Below, piece after piece: positions 29,764-38,583 of a stretch of 64,000 nt of DNA (the first letter of the stretch is position 1; the number at the start of each line of letters is the position of its first letter). A program made the position numbers and the translations under genes. The notes beneath the pieces were generated by a model, which was not told where the DNA came from, searched no databases, and was given only the letters and a program-made list of their open reading frames with translations. Source of the stretch: an uncultured Altererythrobacter sp. (GTDB lineage Bacteria; Pseudomonadota; Alphaproteobacteria; Sphingomonadales; Sphingomonadaceae); NCBI GenBank assembly GCA_913055875.1, contig CAJXJY010000005.1:62001-126000 (forward strand), read 5' to 3'.

Positions 29764-29850
29764 TCAATTCGTCGATGCTATTGCACGGTTGAACGTTTGT
29801 CAGAATTATCGCGCCGCGGCGCACGCCATACTCGCCGAAGGAGGCAGGAA

Positions 29851-30270
29851 ATGGGTTCGAAGCTGGGAAGGATGGGTACGACTGCCTGTGCGCTCGCGCT
29901 CGCGCTCGGCGCCACGTTCGCCTTCGCGCCCGCCGTCGCACAGGCCCCGGCTCTGGCGATGCTCGACGGGCTCGAGCGCGGCGAGTGGCAATTGCGGTTC
30001 CGCGACGGGGGCGAATCGCGCAGGATCTGCCTGCGTTCCGGGCGCGAGCTGATCCAGCTGCGGCATAGCGAGTCGGGATGCAACCGCTACGTCGTCGAGG
30101 ATGGCGCGAACCAGGTTACCGTACAGTATTCCTGCCAGGGCAACGGTTACGGGCGCACCAGCATAAGGCGCGAAAGTGCATCGCTGGTGCAGGTCGAAAG
30201 CCAGGGCATTGCCGGCGGCAAGCCGTTCCAGTTCACGGCAGAGGCGCGCCGTACCGGCCCCTGCCGATAA
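29851..30270 (+). CDS. Exported small protein, DUF3617-like
   Basis: A 139-residue exported protein. A signal peptide of about 32 residues ends near 'APAVAQA'. The mature part starts 'LDGLERGEWQLRFRDG' and has four cysteines ('ICLRSG', 'SGCNRY', 'YSCQG', 'GPCR') that could form two disulfides, as in DUF3617 periplasmic proteins. AAGGAGG lies nine bases before the ATG. The function is unknown. It is followed by a palindromic hairpin and queC. Confidence 0.75.
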   Translation: MGSKLGRMGTTACALALALGATFAFAPAVAQAPALAMLDGLERGEWQLRFRDGGESRRICLRSGRELIQLRHSESGCNRYVVEDGANQVTVQYSCQGNGYGRTSIRRESASLVQVESQGIAGGKPFQFTAEARRTGPCR

Positions 30271-30303
30271 CTCCTGCAGCAGCCCGTGACTGCACGGCGC
30301 GTC

Positions 30304-30324
30304 CCGCGGGCATTGTGCCCGCGG
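30304..30324. other. Short hairpin before queC
   Basis: CCGCGGGCA (30304-30312) pairs exactly with TGCCCGCGG (30316-30324) around a 3-base loop. It is followed by CGAAAA, not a T-run, on the plus strand, so termination is doubtful. It could shape the queC leader; no known riboswitch consensus was seen. Confidence 0.5.
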
Positions 30325-30347
30325 CGAAAACGCCCTAGCCGCTGAGT

Positions 30348-31052
30348 ATGGCGCCGCCCCCCGACACGAACGGCCGGATCGCAGTGGTGTTGCTGTCGGG
30401 CGGCCTCGATTCGATGGTTTCCGCAGCGATCGCGCGCGAACGCGGATTCGAGCTTTGCGCGCTGACGATCGATTACGGGCAACGGCACCGGATCGAGATC
30501 GAGGCCGCGCGCGAAATCGCCAAGCGCCTCGGCTGCATCAGGCACGAGATACTGCAGCTCGACCTGCGCGCATTCGGCGGCTCGGCGCTGACCGACGAGA
30601 TCGACGTGCCGCTGGAGGGCGTCGGGGAGGATATCCCGGTGACTTATGTGCCGGCGCGCAACATCGTCTTCCTGTCGCTGACGCTGGCCTGGGCCGAGGC
30701 GGTCGGCGCGCGCGACATCTTCATCGGGGTCAATGCGCTCGATTATTCGGGCTATCCCGATTGCCGGCCCGAATTCATCGCCGCTTTCGAGGAAATGGCC
30801 CGGCTTGGTACCAGGGCCGGCGTCGAGAGCGACCCGTTCCGGATCGTCGCTCCGCTGCAACATATGACCAAGGCCGACATTGCGCGCGAGGCCCATCGGC
30901 TCGGTCTCGATCCGGCGATGAGCTGGTCGTGCTACGCACCGACTGTCGATGGGCGTGCATGCGGGCTATGCGACAGCTGCCGCTTGCGGCAGAAGGGTTT
31001 TTCCGAAGCGGGATTGCAAGACGGGACAGACTATGAACGACGCGCCAGCTGA
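30348..31052 (+). CDS. queC: 7-cyano-7-deazaguanine synthase
   Basis: A 234-residue ATP-dependent enzyme that turns 7-carboxy-7-deazaguanine into preQ0 for queuosine in tRNA. It has the PP-loop 'LLSGGLDSMVSAA', 'IDYGQRHRIE', 'VPARNIVFLSLTLAWAEA' and the C-terminal zinc site, 'WSCYAP' plus 'CGLCDSC'. No other que gene is in the window. The MFS gene starts inside its 3' end (overlap of 20 bases), so the two are cotranscribed. Confidence 0.95.
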   Translation: MAPPPDTNGRIAVVLLSGGLDSMVSAAIARERGFELCALTIDYGQRHRIEIEAAREIAKRLGCIRHEILQLDLRAFGGSALTDEIDVPLEGVGEDIPVTYVPARNIVFLSLTLAWAEAVGARDIFIGVNALDYSGYPDCRPEFIAAFEEMARLGTRAGVESDPFRIVAPLQHMTKADIAREAHRLGLDPAMSWSCYAPTVDGRACGLCDSCRLRQKGFSEAGLQDGTDYERRAS

Positions 31053-32652
31053 TTCCGGGGCCAAGCCCGCTGCCGACAAGGTACCCGCCTATAGCTGGTA
31101 CGCGCTCGGCGTGCTGGTCGTCGTCTACATCCTGAATTTCATCGACCGGCAGATCCTCTCGATTCTCGCCAACGACATCAAGGCCGATCTGGGCGTCGGC
31201 GACGACTATCTCGGCTTCCTTTACGGCACCGCCTTCGCGGTGTTCTACGCGTTGTTCGGGATCCCGCTCGGCAGGCTCGCCGACAGCTGGAAGCGCGTGC
31301 GGCTGATGAGCCTCGGGCTCGCGCTATGGTCGACCATGACCGCGCTGTCGGGTTTCGCCAAGAACGCCACCACGCTCACCGTTGCACGGATCGGCGTCGG
31401 CGTCGGCGAAGCGACCGCCAGCCCCTCGGCCTATTCGCTCATTTCGGACTGGTTTCCCGCCCGGCTGCGCGCGACGGCGCTCGCGGTCTATTCGTCGGGC
31501 CTGTATATCGGCGGGGGGATATCGCTCTATATCGGTGCGATAGTGGTCGAGAACTGGAACGCGGTCTATCCCGGCGGCGGGCCGCTCGGCCTGGTCGGCT
31601 GGCAGGCGGCATTCCTTGCTGTGGGCCTGCCCGGACTGCTGCTGGCGCTGTGGGTGCTGACGCTGCGCGAGCCGGTGCGCGGCGCGATCGACGGATTGCC
31701 GACGCCCGAAGACCCGCAGCCTTTCCGCGGCTTCGTGCGCGAACTGTTCCAGGTCATCCCGCCATTCACTTTCTTCGGCGCGTTTGCCCGCGGTCCGGTC
31801 GCACTCGGGATCAATCTCGCCGGTGCCGCGCTGTTTGCACTGATCGCCTACGGGCTGTCGGTGCTGGTTCCGGCCAATTCCTCGCTGGTTGCGGGTTTTT
31901 CGGATCAGTGGCTGTTTCTTGCGGTGGGATATTACGCGGTGTTCAGCTGGGTCATGGGGCTGAGGGCACGCGACCTGCCGACCTTTCGGCTGACCTGGGG
32001 CTCGCCGGCTTTCCTGTGCGTCATCCTGGGTTACGGCATGGTCGCTTTCATGGCCTATGCTTCGTCCTATTGGGGGGCGCCCTATGCCGAGCGTGCGCTG
32101 GGGGCGGACAAGTCCGATCTCGGCTTGTTGCTCGGGGCACCGGCAGCGGTGGCGGGTTTCCTCGGCGTGATCGGCGGCGGACGCATCGCCGACTATCTGC
32201 TCGAACGCCGTCCGGACGGGCGCGTTTGGGTGATTCTGTTCGGTCTGATCGCCCCGTTGCCGGCGATAATCGTCGCGTTCACGACGGACACTTTGGCGGT
32301 CTTCTACATCGCCAGCTTTTTCGGCCAGCTATTCGCCTCTTCGGCGCTCGGCGCGGCGGCTGCGTCGAGCCAGGGGCTGGTCCTGCCGCGGATGCGCGGA
32401 TTGGCGACCGCGACGTTTTTCCTGTCGACGACTCTGATCGGCCTCGGGCTGGGACCGTTCATGGCCGGTTACGTCTCGGCAACCAATGGCGACAACCTGT
32501 CGCTCGGTGTCCTAAGCACGCTTGCGGCAATGCCGGTTGGTCTGCTGTTGCTGCTCGCGGCCGTGAAGCTCGTTCCCGCCGCTAATGCCAGCGTACTCGA
32601 GCGCGCAAGGGCTGCAGGGGAAACGATAGGCAGCGGCGAAACGCAGCCCTAG
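31033..32652 (+). CDS. MFS transporter, spinster-like
   Basis: A 539-residue major-facilitator protein with about twelve membrane segments. The conserved loop 2-3 motif appears as 'GIPLGRLADSWKRVRLMS', and the N-terminal 'VYILNFIDRQILSILANDI' and 'GVGEATASPSAYSLISDWFP' are typical of the spinster-like branch. Insertions near residues 220-290 make it longer than a standard 430-residue MFS. Substrates in this branch are mostly unknown and include lipids. Coupled to queC by overlap. Confidence 0.88.
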   Translation: MNDAPADSGAKPAADKVPAYSWYALGVLVVVYILNFIDRQILSILANDIKADLGVGDDYLGFLYGTAFAVFYALFGIPLGRLADSWKRVRLMSLGLALWSTMTALSGFAKNATTLTVARIGVGVGEATASPSAYSLISDWFPARLRATALAVYSSGLYIGGGISLYIGAIVVENWNAVYPGGGPLGLVGWQAAFLAVGLPGLLLALWVLTLREPVRGAIDGLPTPEDPQPFRGFVRELFQVIPPFTFFGAFARGPVALGINLAGAALFALIAYGLSVLVPANSSLVAGFSDQWLFLAVGYYAVFSWVMGLRARDLPTFRLTWGSPAFLCVILGYGMVAFMAYASSYWGAPYAERALGADKSDLGLLLGAPAAVAGFLGVIGGGRIADYLLERRPDGRVWVILFGLIAPLPAIIVAFTTDTLAVFYIASFFGQLFASSALGAAAASSQGLVLPRMRGLATATFFLSTTLIGLGLGPFMAGYVSATNGDNLSLGVLSTLAAMPVGLLLLLAAVKLVPAANASVLERARAAGETIGSGETQP

Positions 32653-32656
32653 ATTC

Positions 32657-32694
32657 TGTTTCGGCTAAGGTGCCGATTCGGCGAAGCCGAAACA
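32657..32694. repeat. Inverted repeat after the MFS gene
   Basis: TGTTTCGGCT (32657-32666) and AGCCGAAACA (32685-32694) are exact 10-base arms. The spacer itself contains CGATTCGGCG. It sits between the convergent MFS and sodC genes and may terminate both; no T-run follows on either strand. Confidence 0.6.
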
Positions 32695-32697
32695 ACT

Positions 32698-33237
32698 CTA
32701 GCCGGCGCGCTTCAATACCCCGCAAGCCACGCGCGGCCCGGCATCGCCGGCCGGATCGCTGCGGTAGTCGTCGGCGCCGGCATGGACCACGATCGCCGTA
32801 CCGTCGGCGTCGAACAGCCAGCGCTCCAGCGCCTCACGGCTTCCTTCGAGGTCGACCGTAGCCGAACCGGTTCCGCCGGCACTCACCTGCAGGTTGGGAA
32901 GATCGCCGATATGCTTCCCGTCGGGATTGAGCGAGCCGTGTTCCTTGTCGAGCGGGTTGAGATGCCCCCCGGCGGAGGTGAAATCGGGCCGCTTGCATTC
33001 GCCCGTCGTGTGCAGATGGAAACCGTGCTCGCCTTCTGCCAGCCCGGTGACGGCCACCGCCAGCGAAACCCGGTCGCCGCTGGCGAGCAATTGTGCGTTG
33101 CCCGCCGGAATACCGTTGCCGAGCGTCAGCGTCGCGGACGCGATGCGCTCGGTCGGCAGGTTGGCGACTGTGGAGCAGGATATCAGGAGGGCCGAGGCGA
33201 ACAGGGGTACTATGCTGCGTAGGCTCGATGCGGTCAT
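32698..33237 (-). CDS. sodC: Copper/zinc superoxide dismutase, lipoprotein
   Basis: A 179-residue periplasmic Cu/Zn superoxide dismutase. Signal peptide with lipobox 'LLISC' predicts a lipid anchor. Metal ligands are in 'GFHLHTTGEC', 'GGHLNP', 'HGSLNPDGKHIGDLPN' and 'AIVVHAGADDY', and the disulfide pairs the Cys of 'TGEC' with that of 'RVACGV'. The ATG at 33237 has GAGGAG upstream on the minus strand. A terminator separates it from ompA upstream, so it has its own promoter. Confidence 0.94.
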   Translation of the reverse strand: MTASSLRSIVPLFASALLISCSTVANLPTERIASATLTLGNGIPAGNAQLLASGDRVSLAVAVTGLAEGEHGFHLHTTGECKRPDFTSAGGHLNPLDKEHGSLNPDGKHIGDLPNLQVSAGGTGSATVDLEGSREALERWLFDADGTAIVVHAGADDYRSDPAGDAGPRVACGVLKRAG

Positions 33238-33283
33238 GCGATGCTCCTCGATGGGCTGTTCGGGGGACTGTATCGCATAAACG

Positions 33284-33310
33284 AAAAAGGGGCCGGATCG
33301 CTCCGGCCCC
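33284..33310 (-). terminator. Intrinsic terminator of the OmpA-family gene
   Basis: GGGGCCGGA (33289-33297) pairs with TCCGGCCCC (33302-33310) around a 4-base loop. On the minus strand the stem is followed by TTTTT (33284-33288). It ends the OmpA-family transcript before sodC. Confidence 0.9.
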
Positions 33311-33337
33311 TTTCCGATTTTGTCGCTGTCGCGAAGC

Positions 33338-34483
33338 TTACATGCCCGAACCCGGACCGTAAGTGATCTCCACGCGGCGGTTCTGCAGTTCGCGAACGCC
33401 GTCGGCGGTCGGAACGCGCAGTTGCGTCTCGCCGAAGCCTTCGGCCGAAATCCGCCCGTCCGGGATACCCCGACCAGAGAGATATTCGCGCACCGAAGCG
33501 TTACGACGATCGGCCAGGCCTTCGTTGTAGCGCATCGACCCCGAGGTGTCGGTGTGACCCGCCAGCATGACCGAAGCCGTGCCGCAATTGCGATATGCCG
33601 AAACCGCATTGTCGAGAATGGTCGCAGCTTCGGGCGTGATGTCCGACTGATCCCATTCGAAGAAGACGATGTACGGCCCCTTGTTGCACGCAGGCGGCGG
33701 CGGAGGCGGCGGCGGCGGCGGGGGAGGCGGCGGGGGAGGCGGAGGCGGCGGCGGCGGCGGGGGAGGCGGCGGCGGCGGCTCCGCACCACCGAAGTTGTAG
33801 GTGAACGTGCCGAGGATCGAGTGAGAACGGAATCTCGTCTCGAAATCGCGCCCGATCGTGTCGACGAGGCCGACATCTTCCGCCGTGAACATGCGATAGC
33901 GCAGACCCGCGTCGATATTCGACGTCAGCGGCGCGCGAACGCCGGCAAGCAGCTGCCATGCGAGGCCGCTGTCCGAATCGTCGACGATGCCGGGGCCGGA
34001 AATGTCGATCGTGGCGTCGATCGAAGTGCGGGCGACGCCCACACCGCCACCGACGAAGCCCTGCAGGCCGTCGTCGGGGCCGAAATCGAACATGCCGTTC
34101 AGCATGAAGCTGAGGACGTTGACTTCGCCGCGCGAGTCGAACGGACCGCCGGCTGCCAGCGTGTTGATGCCGCCCGAAACGGTGAAGTCCGCGGGGACGC
34201 CGACCGGCGATGTCGCAACGGTGTCGATATCGGCGGCGCGATAGCTGGCCTCGGCTTCGAGCCGGAAGGCACCGAAATCGTGACCGACGGTGCCGCCAAA
34301 GTCGTAACCGTATTCGGTTCCCATGTTGACGTCGTCGGCGTCCGAGGAATTGACCTCGAAATCCATGTCCTCGACGATCATCGGACCGCCACCGAGCTCG
34401 ACGTACCATTGGCCGTCGCGCGCCAGGGCAGGCGATGCAAGGGCCGTCGAGGCCATCGCCATTCCTATCACGAGTTTGCGCAT
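33338..34483 (-). CDS. OmpA-family outer membrane protein with long polyproline linker
   Basis: A 381-residue outer-membrane protein. Signal peptide ends 'ALA'; residues about 25-230 form an eight-strand OmpA-like beta-barrel ('WYVELGGGPMIVEDMDF' at the start, 'SILGTFTYNF' at the end). A run of exactly 29 prolines (33692-33778) links it to the C-terminal OmpA/MotB peptidoglycan-binding domain with 'MLAGHTDTSGSMRYNEGL', 'ADRRNASVREYL' and 'ISAEGFGET'. It ties the outer membrane to the cell wall. GGGGAA lies before the ATG. The proline run is longer than usual in this family. Confidence 0.93.
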   Translation of the reverse strand: MRKLVIGMAMASTALASPALARDGQWYVELGGGPMIVEDMDFEVNSSDADDVNMGTEYGYDFGGTVGHDFGAFRLEAEASYRAADIDTVATSPVGVPADFTVSGGINTLAAGGPFDSRGEVNVLSFMLNGMFDFGPDDGLQGFVGGGVGVARTSIDATIDISGPGIVDDSDSGLAWQLLAGVRAPLTSNIDAGLRYRMFTAEDVGLVDTIGRDFETRFRSHSILGTFTYNFGGAEPPPPPPPPPPPPPPPPPPPPPPPPPPPPPACNKGPYIVFFEWDQSDITPEAATILDNAVSAYRNCGTASVMLAGHTDTSGSMRYNEGLADRRNASVREYLSGRGIPDGRISAEGFGETQLRVPTADGVRELQNRRVEITYGPGSGM

Positions 34484-34646
34484 TATGTATTTCCCCTTTT
34501 AGCGAAATATTGCCACCGAGTGGGTGGTTTTCTAACTTTTCCCCAAGGTCGAAGCAAGCAGGCAATGTCGCCAAACTGTTGCACGAAAGCCTCGGTTTGG
34601 GTGGTCGATTTGAAAATTTTCCGGAATCTTCCCCTCTTGCTTTGTG

Positions 34647-34669
34647 CCAAACGCACCGTGCGCGTTTGG
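34647..34669. other. Hairpin at the end of the GTA cluster
   Basis: CCAAACGC (34647-34654) pairs with GCGTTTGG (34662-34669). It lies just downstream (minus strand) of the last GTA gene, but no T-run follows. It may mark the 3' end of the GTA transcript. Confidence 0.4.
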
Positions 34670-34676
34670 GTTCCGT

Positions 34677-35135
34677 TCAGCTCGCGGAAAAAATTCCTGC
34701 ATTCCTAAGGGTTTCAATTAGGTTGACGATGGCCGCCCTGGCTTCCGCGTCGATCGTGCCGCCGCCGCTTGGATCGGCGGGTGCGGAGATGCGCTGCCAG
34801 GTGCCGATATGGACGATCCACTGCGCCGTATCCCTGTCCCAGATTCGCATGCCGTCGGCCGGATCGGCGAAGGCCCAATCGCCTGCCACGTGCCCAGCCA
34901 GCCTGCCGTCCATTCCCGACCATGCTCCGGTTGCATTTTCGCCGACCAGCCAGGCCTCGCCGTCCTGCGGCGAGGACGGAGGATCAGCCCGTTCGGCCTC
35001 GATCGCAGGGTGGAGCAGGAGGTCGATCCGCGCGAGGGCCTCGTTGACGAAGAATTCCTTCTGCGCCTGGGCGGCGAACAGGAAAGGCAGCCGGAAGCGT
35101 GGCGATTGCGACTGGAAGGTGATCGGATCGGTCAT
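34677..35135 (-). CDS. DUF2793 protein, last gene of the GTA cluster
   Basis: A 152-residue protein of the DUF2793 family, which commonly follows the GTA or prophage tail genes in alphaproteobacteria. Marks are 'LPFLFAAQAQKEFFVNEALARID' near the N-terminus and 'PQDGEAWLVGENATGAWSG' with 'IGTWQRI'. It is thought to be a tail-tip or fibre-like component, possibly cell-binding; the function is inferred from position. It begins 26 bases after the end of the host-specificity protein. Confidence 0.85.
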   Translation of the reverse strand: MTDPITFQSQSPRFRLPFLFAAQAQKEFFVNEALARIDLLLHPAIEAERADPPSSPQDGEAWLVGENATGAWSGMDGRLAGHVAGDWAFADPADGMRIWDRDTAQWIVHIGTWQRISAPADPSGGGTIDAEARAAIVNLIETLRNAGIFSAS

Positions 35136-35161
35136 GTGGGTCTCCTAAATGGGATCGGCAA

Positions 35162-37342
35162 TCAGGGAAGGACGCAAAGCAGGACGGCATCGGACGGGGC
35201 GAAACTGCCGACCTGCCGGACCCACAGCGGCGTGCCGGAAGGCAGCGGATCGAGGTCGTCGCTGTCCAGCAGCAGCGCGGGAGACGCCGCCTCCCATTGC
35301 CGCAACGGGTCGTCGACGTCGCCGGCGCCGACCAGATAGCGTTCCGTTTCCTCGTTGAGCGGCGTTTCGACGCCGTCGTTCCAGAACCACGCGCCACGCG
35401 CGCGGCGAGTCCAGCGCAGTGCGATTCCGCCAGCTTCGTCGGCAGCAGATCGCGGGTGGACCGGGCACAGCGGCTTGCGCGTCGCACCGGCGTTTTCGAT
35501 CGCCGCGAGCACCGGCTGCTCGTCGGCGAGACCGATCGCGGCGATCGCCGCATTCCCGCTTCCGGCGGCGAAGTCGGGGGCGATCTCGATCAGCCGGTCG
35601 TCGAGCAGAGTGACCTGTGCGCCTGCCGGGTGTCCGGCCTGCGCCACGGCTTCGGTTCCGCCGCGCCCGCGCAGCAGCCCGTAGACCAGCCAGTGGGTGC
35701 CGCCGAGCGGTTCGGCGCCGGCGAATTGCAAGATTTCGCCGCCGGCCAGCAGCCGGTTGGCGCCGAACGCCAGCGCTTGCGGCGAAGCGGGGGCCAGCGC
35801 CATGTCGGGCGCGAGCAGGTCGATCTCGACCGCGGAAAAATCCTCCAGCATCAGCGAAGCCGACGGGCCGAGCGGCGTTGCCAGCGTCCCCGCGACGGCG
35901 CGCGCACGTCCGGTCTCGCCGATCGGTTCGAGCGCGTCATCGCGGTCGAGGTAAAGCGAAGCGCCGCGCCAGTTCTGCCCGACCGCACTCGCAGCGACGA
36001 GGATCGCGGGGGTCTCGCCGCCGGCGAAGCCGTCCCACGGCAGTTCGAAGGCGCGTAGCCAGCTGGGCGAAAGCGGCTCGTCGAGCGGCAGCGCGGGTCT
36101 GCCCGCATCGCCAAGCGATACCTCGGCGGCCACGGGCGGGACCCGTTCGAGCTCCAGCTCGATCGCGCCATCGCGCCATTCCCAGGTCAGGATTCGCCAG
36201 GTGCCGGTGCGGCCGGGCAGTGCGACGGCTTGTCCGATTGCGAGCGCGGGATCGACTTCGGCCATCCGCCACAGCATCCGGTCGCGCGTCCAGGTCGCCC
36301 GCAGCGAGGCAAGGCCCGCGAGCCGGCGTGCTTCGCCGGCTTCCAGCGCTCCCGGGAACTCGATCGGCGCGACCGAGCCGTTCGCGTGTCGACTTTCGCT
36401 GCGCTGGATGCCCGGCTGGTAATCGCGCGCGACATCGTAATAGCGCACGGCGGCGGGCCCGGTGTGCTGTCCGGCGGCGCGGCGCAATTCGAAACCCGCC
36501 CGCCCGCCGGGCTCGTCATCCTCTCTGCCGGCAACCGGTTCGGGCAGTTCGGCGGGGACGGACGGATCGGCATCGCGCGCGAAGAGCGCCAGCGCGTCGC
36601 CCGTGCTGTGGCAGGCGAGCGGATAGAGCGCACCGATTGCGGCGAGACTGTCGCGCAATTCGCCACCGGCATATTCGAATCCCTGCAGCCCGGTCAGCGA
36701 GACGTCGGTCGAGACACTTCCCGCCAGCGGTTCGGTCAGGGCGTCGAGGCCGAACCCGGCCGGGTCGGCGAACACCTCGAAGGTCAGCGCGGGGATGCGG
36801 TTGCCGAAATCGGCCAGCTGCAGATCCTCGAACACGGCGTAGGCGCAGTTGCGGAAGGCAGGACAGTCGGCGCCTTCGGCGGCTGCGATCAGCGGGTCGG
36901 GGGGCTGGTCGCCATGGCCGTGATGGACGCGCAGCGTGCCGCCGGCCTTGAGATCGCCGGCCGCGCCGCGCAGCAGATTGCCGTCGGCCCAGATTCGCCC
37001 GACGCTCTCGATCGGGCGGCTCGACAGCGCGACGGCGAAGGAGGTGGAATAGCTGTAGCTGGTGGTCTTGGGCTTGCCCTTGCCGCCGCTGGTCTCGCGG
37101 CTTTCGACCAGATCGGTCGCCCACACGATCGAGCCCGCCACCCGCATCCGGCCATGCTGCCGCGCGATCGGGCGGCCGTAGCTCGAGGTGGTAATCGACA
37201 GCTCATTGAGCCGCGGCCCTTCGCGGCGCGCGCCGCCGCCCAGGATCGCGCCATCGAGCTGTCGCCCGGCGAGCGCGCCGATCGCCCCGCCGAGCGGGCC
37301 GCCGAAGATCGTGCCGATGGTGCTGAGGACGATTGTCGCCAT
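35162..37342 (-). CDS. GTA host-specificity / tail protein (gp15-like), short form
   Basis: A 726-residue phage-tail protein matching the ends of Rhodobacter GTA gp15. The N-terminus is Gly/Ala-rich ('LSTIGTIFGGPLGGAIGALA') then 'YGRPIARQHGRMRVAGSIVW' and 'ADGNLLRG', 'AYAVFEDLQLADFGNR', all typical of the family. The C-terminal half holds the receptor-contacting and beta-rich segments. The Rhodobacter protein is about 1,300 residues; the missing central part corresponds to its TIM-barrel-like region. It follows the peptidase gene by six bases. Confidence 0.9.
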   Translation of the reverse strand: MATIVLSTIGTIFGGPLGGAIGALAGRQLDGAILGGGARREGPRLNELSITTSSYGRPIARQHGRMRVAGSIVWATDLVESRETSGGKGKPKTTSYSYSTSFAVALSSRPIESVGRIWADGNLLRGAAGDLKAGGTLRVHHGHGDQPPDPLIAAAEGADCPAFRNCAYAVFEDLQLADFGNRIPALTFEVFADPAGFGLDALTEPLAGSVSTDVSLTGLQGFEYAGGELRDSLAAIGALYPLACHSTGDALALFARDADPSVPAELPEPVAGREDDEPGGRAGFELRRAAGQHTGPAAVRYYDVARDYQPGIQRSESRHANGSVAPIEFPGALEAGEARRLAGLASLRATWTRDRMLWRMAEVDPALAIGQAVALPGRTGTWRILTWEWRDGAIELELERVPPVAAEVSLGDAGRPALPLDEPLSPSWLRAFELPWDGFAGGETPAILVAASAVGQNWRGASLYLDRDDALEPIGETGRARAVAGTLATPLGPSASLMLEDFSAVEIDLLAPDMALAPASPQALAFGANRLLAGGEILQFAGAEPLGGTHWLVYGLLRGRGGTEAVAQAGHPAGAQVTLLDDRLIEIAPDFAAGSGNAAIAAIGLADEQPVLAAIENAGATRKPLCPVHPRSAADEAGGIALRWTRRARGAWFWNDGVETPLNEETERYLVGAGDVDDPLRQWEAASPALLLDSDDLDPLPSGTPLWVRQVGSFAPSDAVLLCVLP

Positions 37343-37348
37343 GATAGG

Positions 37349-37771
37349 TCAGTCCTTCTTGCCTGGGCGCCACAGACGCAGGATCGGCCACGGGAGCGGT
37401 CCCGACAGGACGACGACCCTGCGCAGGCCCGCATGCGCGTGGACGAAACGGCCGGCTCCGGTAGCCACCAGCAGGTGATGCTGTGCCGGACCGGGAGCGA
37501 CCAGTACGATGTCACCCGCGTGCGCGGGCGGAGCGGCAGGAGCGAGATCGCAGCCGGCAAGCGCGCCGAGCGCCCGTTCGATCGAGCTGTTCCGCAGTGC
37601 ATATCCGTGCGGCGCGACGGCGCGCAGCCCGGCGCGGGCCAGAGCCACCGCCGCGAGCCCGATGCAGTCGAGCCCGGTGGCCGGATTGCGGCCATGGAGG
37701 CGGAAGCGCGCGCCGACCAGTCCGGCGGCAGCCTGCGCCACGCGCTCGCCGTCGGTCGTGCCGCTGTTCAC
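37349..37771 (-). CDS. GTA NlpC/P60 peptidase (gp14-like)
   Basis: A 140-residue cysteine peptidase of the NlpC/P60 fold, expected to cut cell-wall peptide cross-links during DNA entry. The catalytic Cys is in 'GLDCIGLAAVAL', the His in 'HHLLVATGAGRFVHAH', and 'PAHAGDIVLV' supplies the middle strand. It starts with GTG at 37771, which overlaps the preceding stop codon as GTGA; no ATG gives the full N-terminus. Confidence 0.92.
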   Translation of the reverse strand: MNSGTTDGERVAQAAAGLVGARFRLHGRNPATGLDCIGLAAVALARAGLRAVAPHGYALRNSSIERALGALAGCDLAPAAPPAHAGDIVLVAPGPAQHHLLVATGAGRFVHAHAGLRRVVVLSGPLPWPILRLWRPGKKD

Positions 37772-38583
37772 GGTGCGGCCGGATAGCGTGTCAGCAGGTC
37801 GTTGCCCGGCAGGAACGGCTCGCCCTGAAAGTTGATCGCATTGCCGAACCGCGCGCTGCAGGTCGCAAGCGTATGGTCGCAGCCCTCGCGCAGGCGCGCG
37901 CGCGTACCTGATACGAGAGAGGGGTGGAGCGGCGGGTCGACCGTCACCCCGGCCGCATCGGCGGCGACAATGCGCGCAACCTCGCCCGTCCGGTCCCCGT
38001 CGAGCCAGCGCAGTTCGCCATGGAGGTAGCGCGTGTGATCGATGGCGGCGAAACTGGCGCGGCTGGCATCGATATCGGCAGCGGAGAGTGTCGCGGTGGC
38101 GGAAAAGCGCGCCACCGACAGTGTGCAGCCCGGCCCGCAGAAGCGCGCGCGGCACAGCGGGCTGGTGCGCGGGACATAGTCCTGTTCGAGCAGCGTCTTG
38201 GCCGAGCGCAATTCGGCGGCGAAGCGCCCCGCATGCGCCGACACCGTGCCGAGCGAACCGTGATAGAGCGGCGCGTGGTCGAGGTTTTCCCAGTCGACCG
38301 CACCGAGCCGGATCTGCGCTCCGTCGTAGCGGCCTGCGAGCAGGTCGTCCTCGGCGATGGCATCGTGCGCGAGCACGCCCTCGACCTCGGCGCTGTCGTC
38401 GTCGAGTGCGGCGCTCTTGCGAATCGCGCTCGGGACCATGCCCGGCGCGGCGCGATGGAGGATGCCGCCGAACCACAGGTAGCGGTCGTGGCCGACGAAG
38501 CCGAGCGTCACGCCGTCGCGGCGGTAAATTCGCCACCACGTCGCGACGCCTTCGAGTTCGGTGGCGAGGAAGACGCGGCTCAT
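37768..38583 (-). CDS. GTA tail protein, DUF2163 (gp13-like)
   Basis: A 271-residue protein with the DUF2163 and phage_BR0599 layout of GTA gp13, part of the baseplate hub. Four cysteines in 'SPLCRARFCGPGCTLS' and a later 'DHTLATCSARFGN' are conserved and in the Rhodobacter particle bind an iron-sulfur cluster, per published structure as I recall. It overlaps its neighbours on both sides by four bases (ATGA at 38580-38583). Confidence 0.92.
   Translation of the reverse strand: MSRVFLATELEGVATWWRIYRRDGVTLGFVGHDRYLWFGGILHRAAPGMVPSAIRKSAALDDDSAEVEGVLAHDAIAEDDLLAGRYDGAQIRLGAVDWENLDHAPLYHGSLGTVSAHAGRFAAELRSAKTLLEQDYVPRTSPLCRARFCGPGCTLSVARFSATATLSAADIDASRASFAAIDHTRYLHGELRWLDGDRTGEVARIVAADAAGVTVDPPLHPSLVSGTRARLREGCDHTLATCSARFGNAINFQGEPFLPGNDLLTRYPAAP

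Noticed and set aside
32698-33876. A 392-residue form of the superoxide dismutase gene
   Set aside because: The added N-terminus runs antisense-like through the OmpA gene in another frame; the signal peptide begins at 33237.
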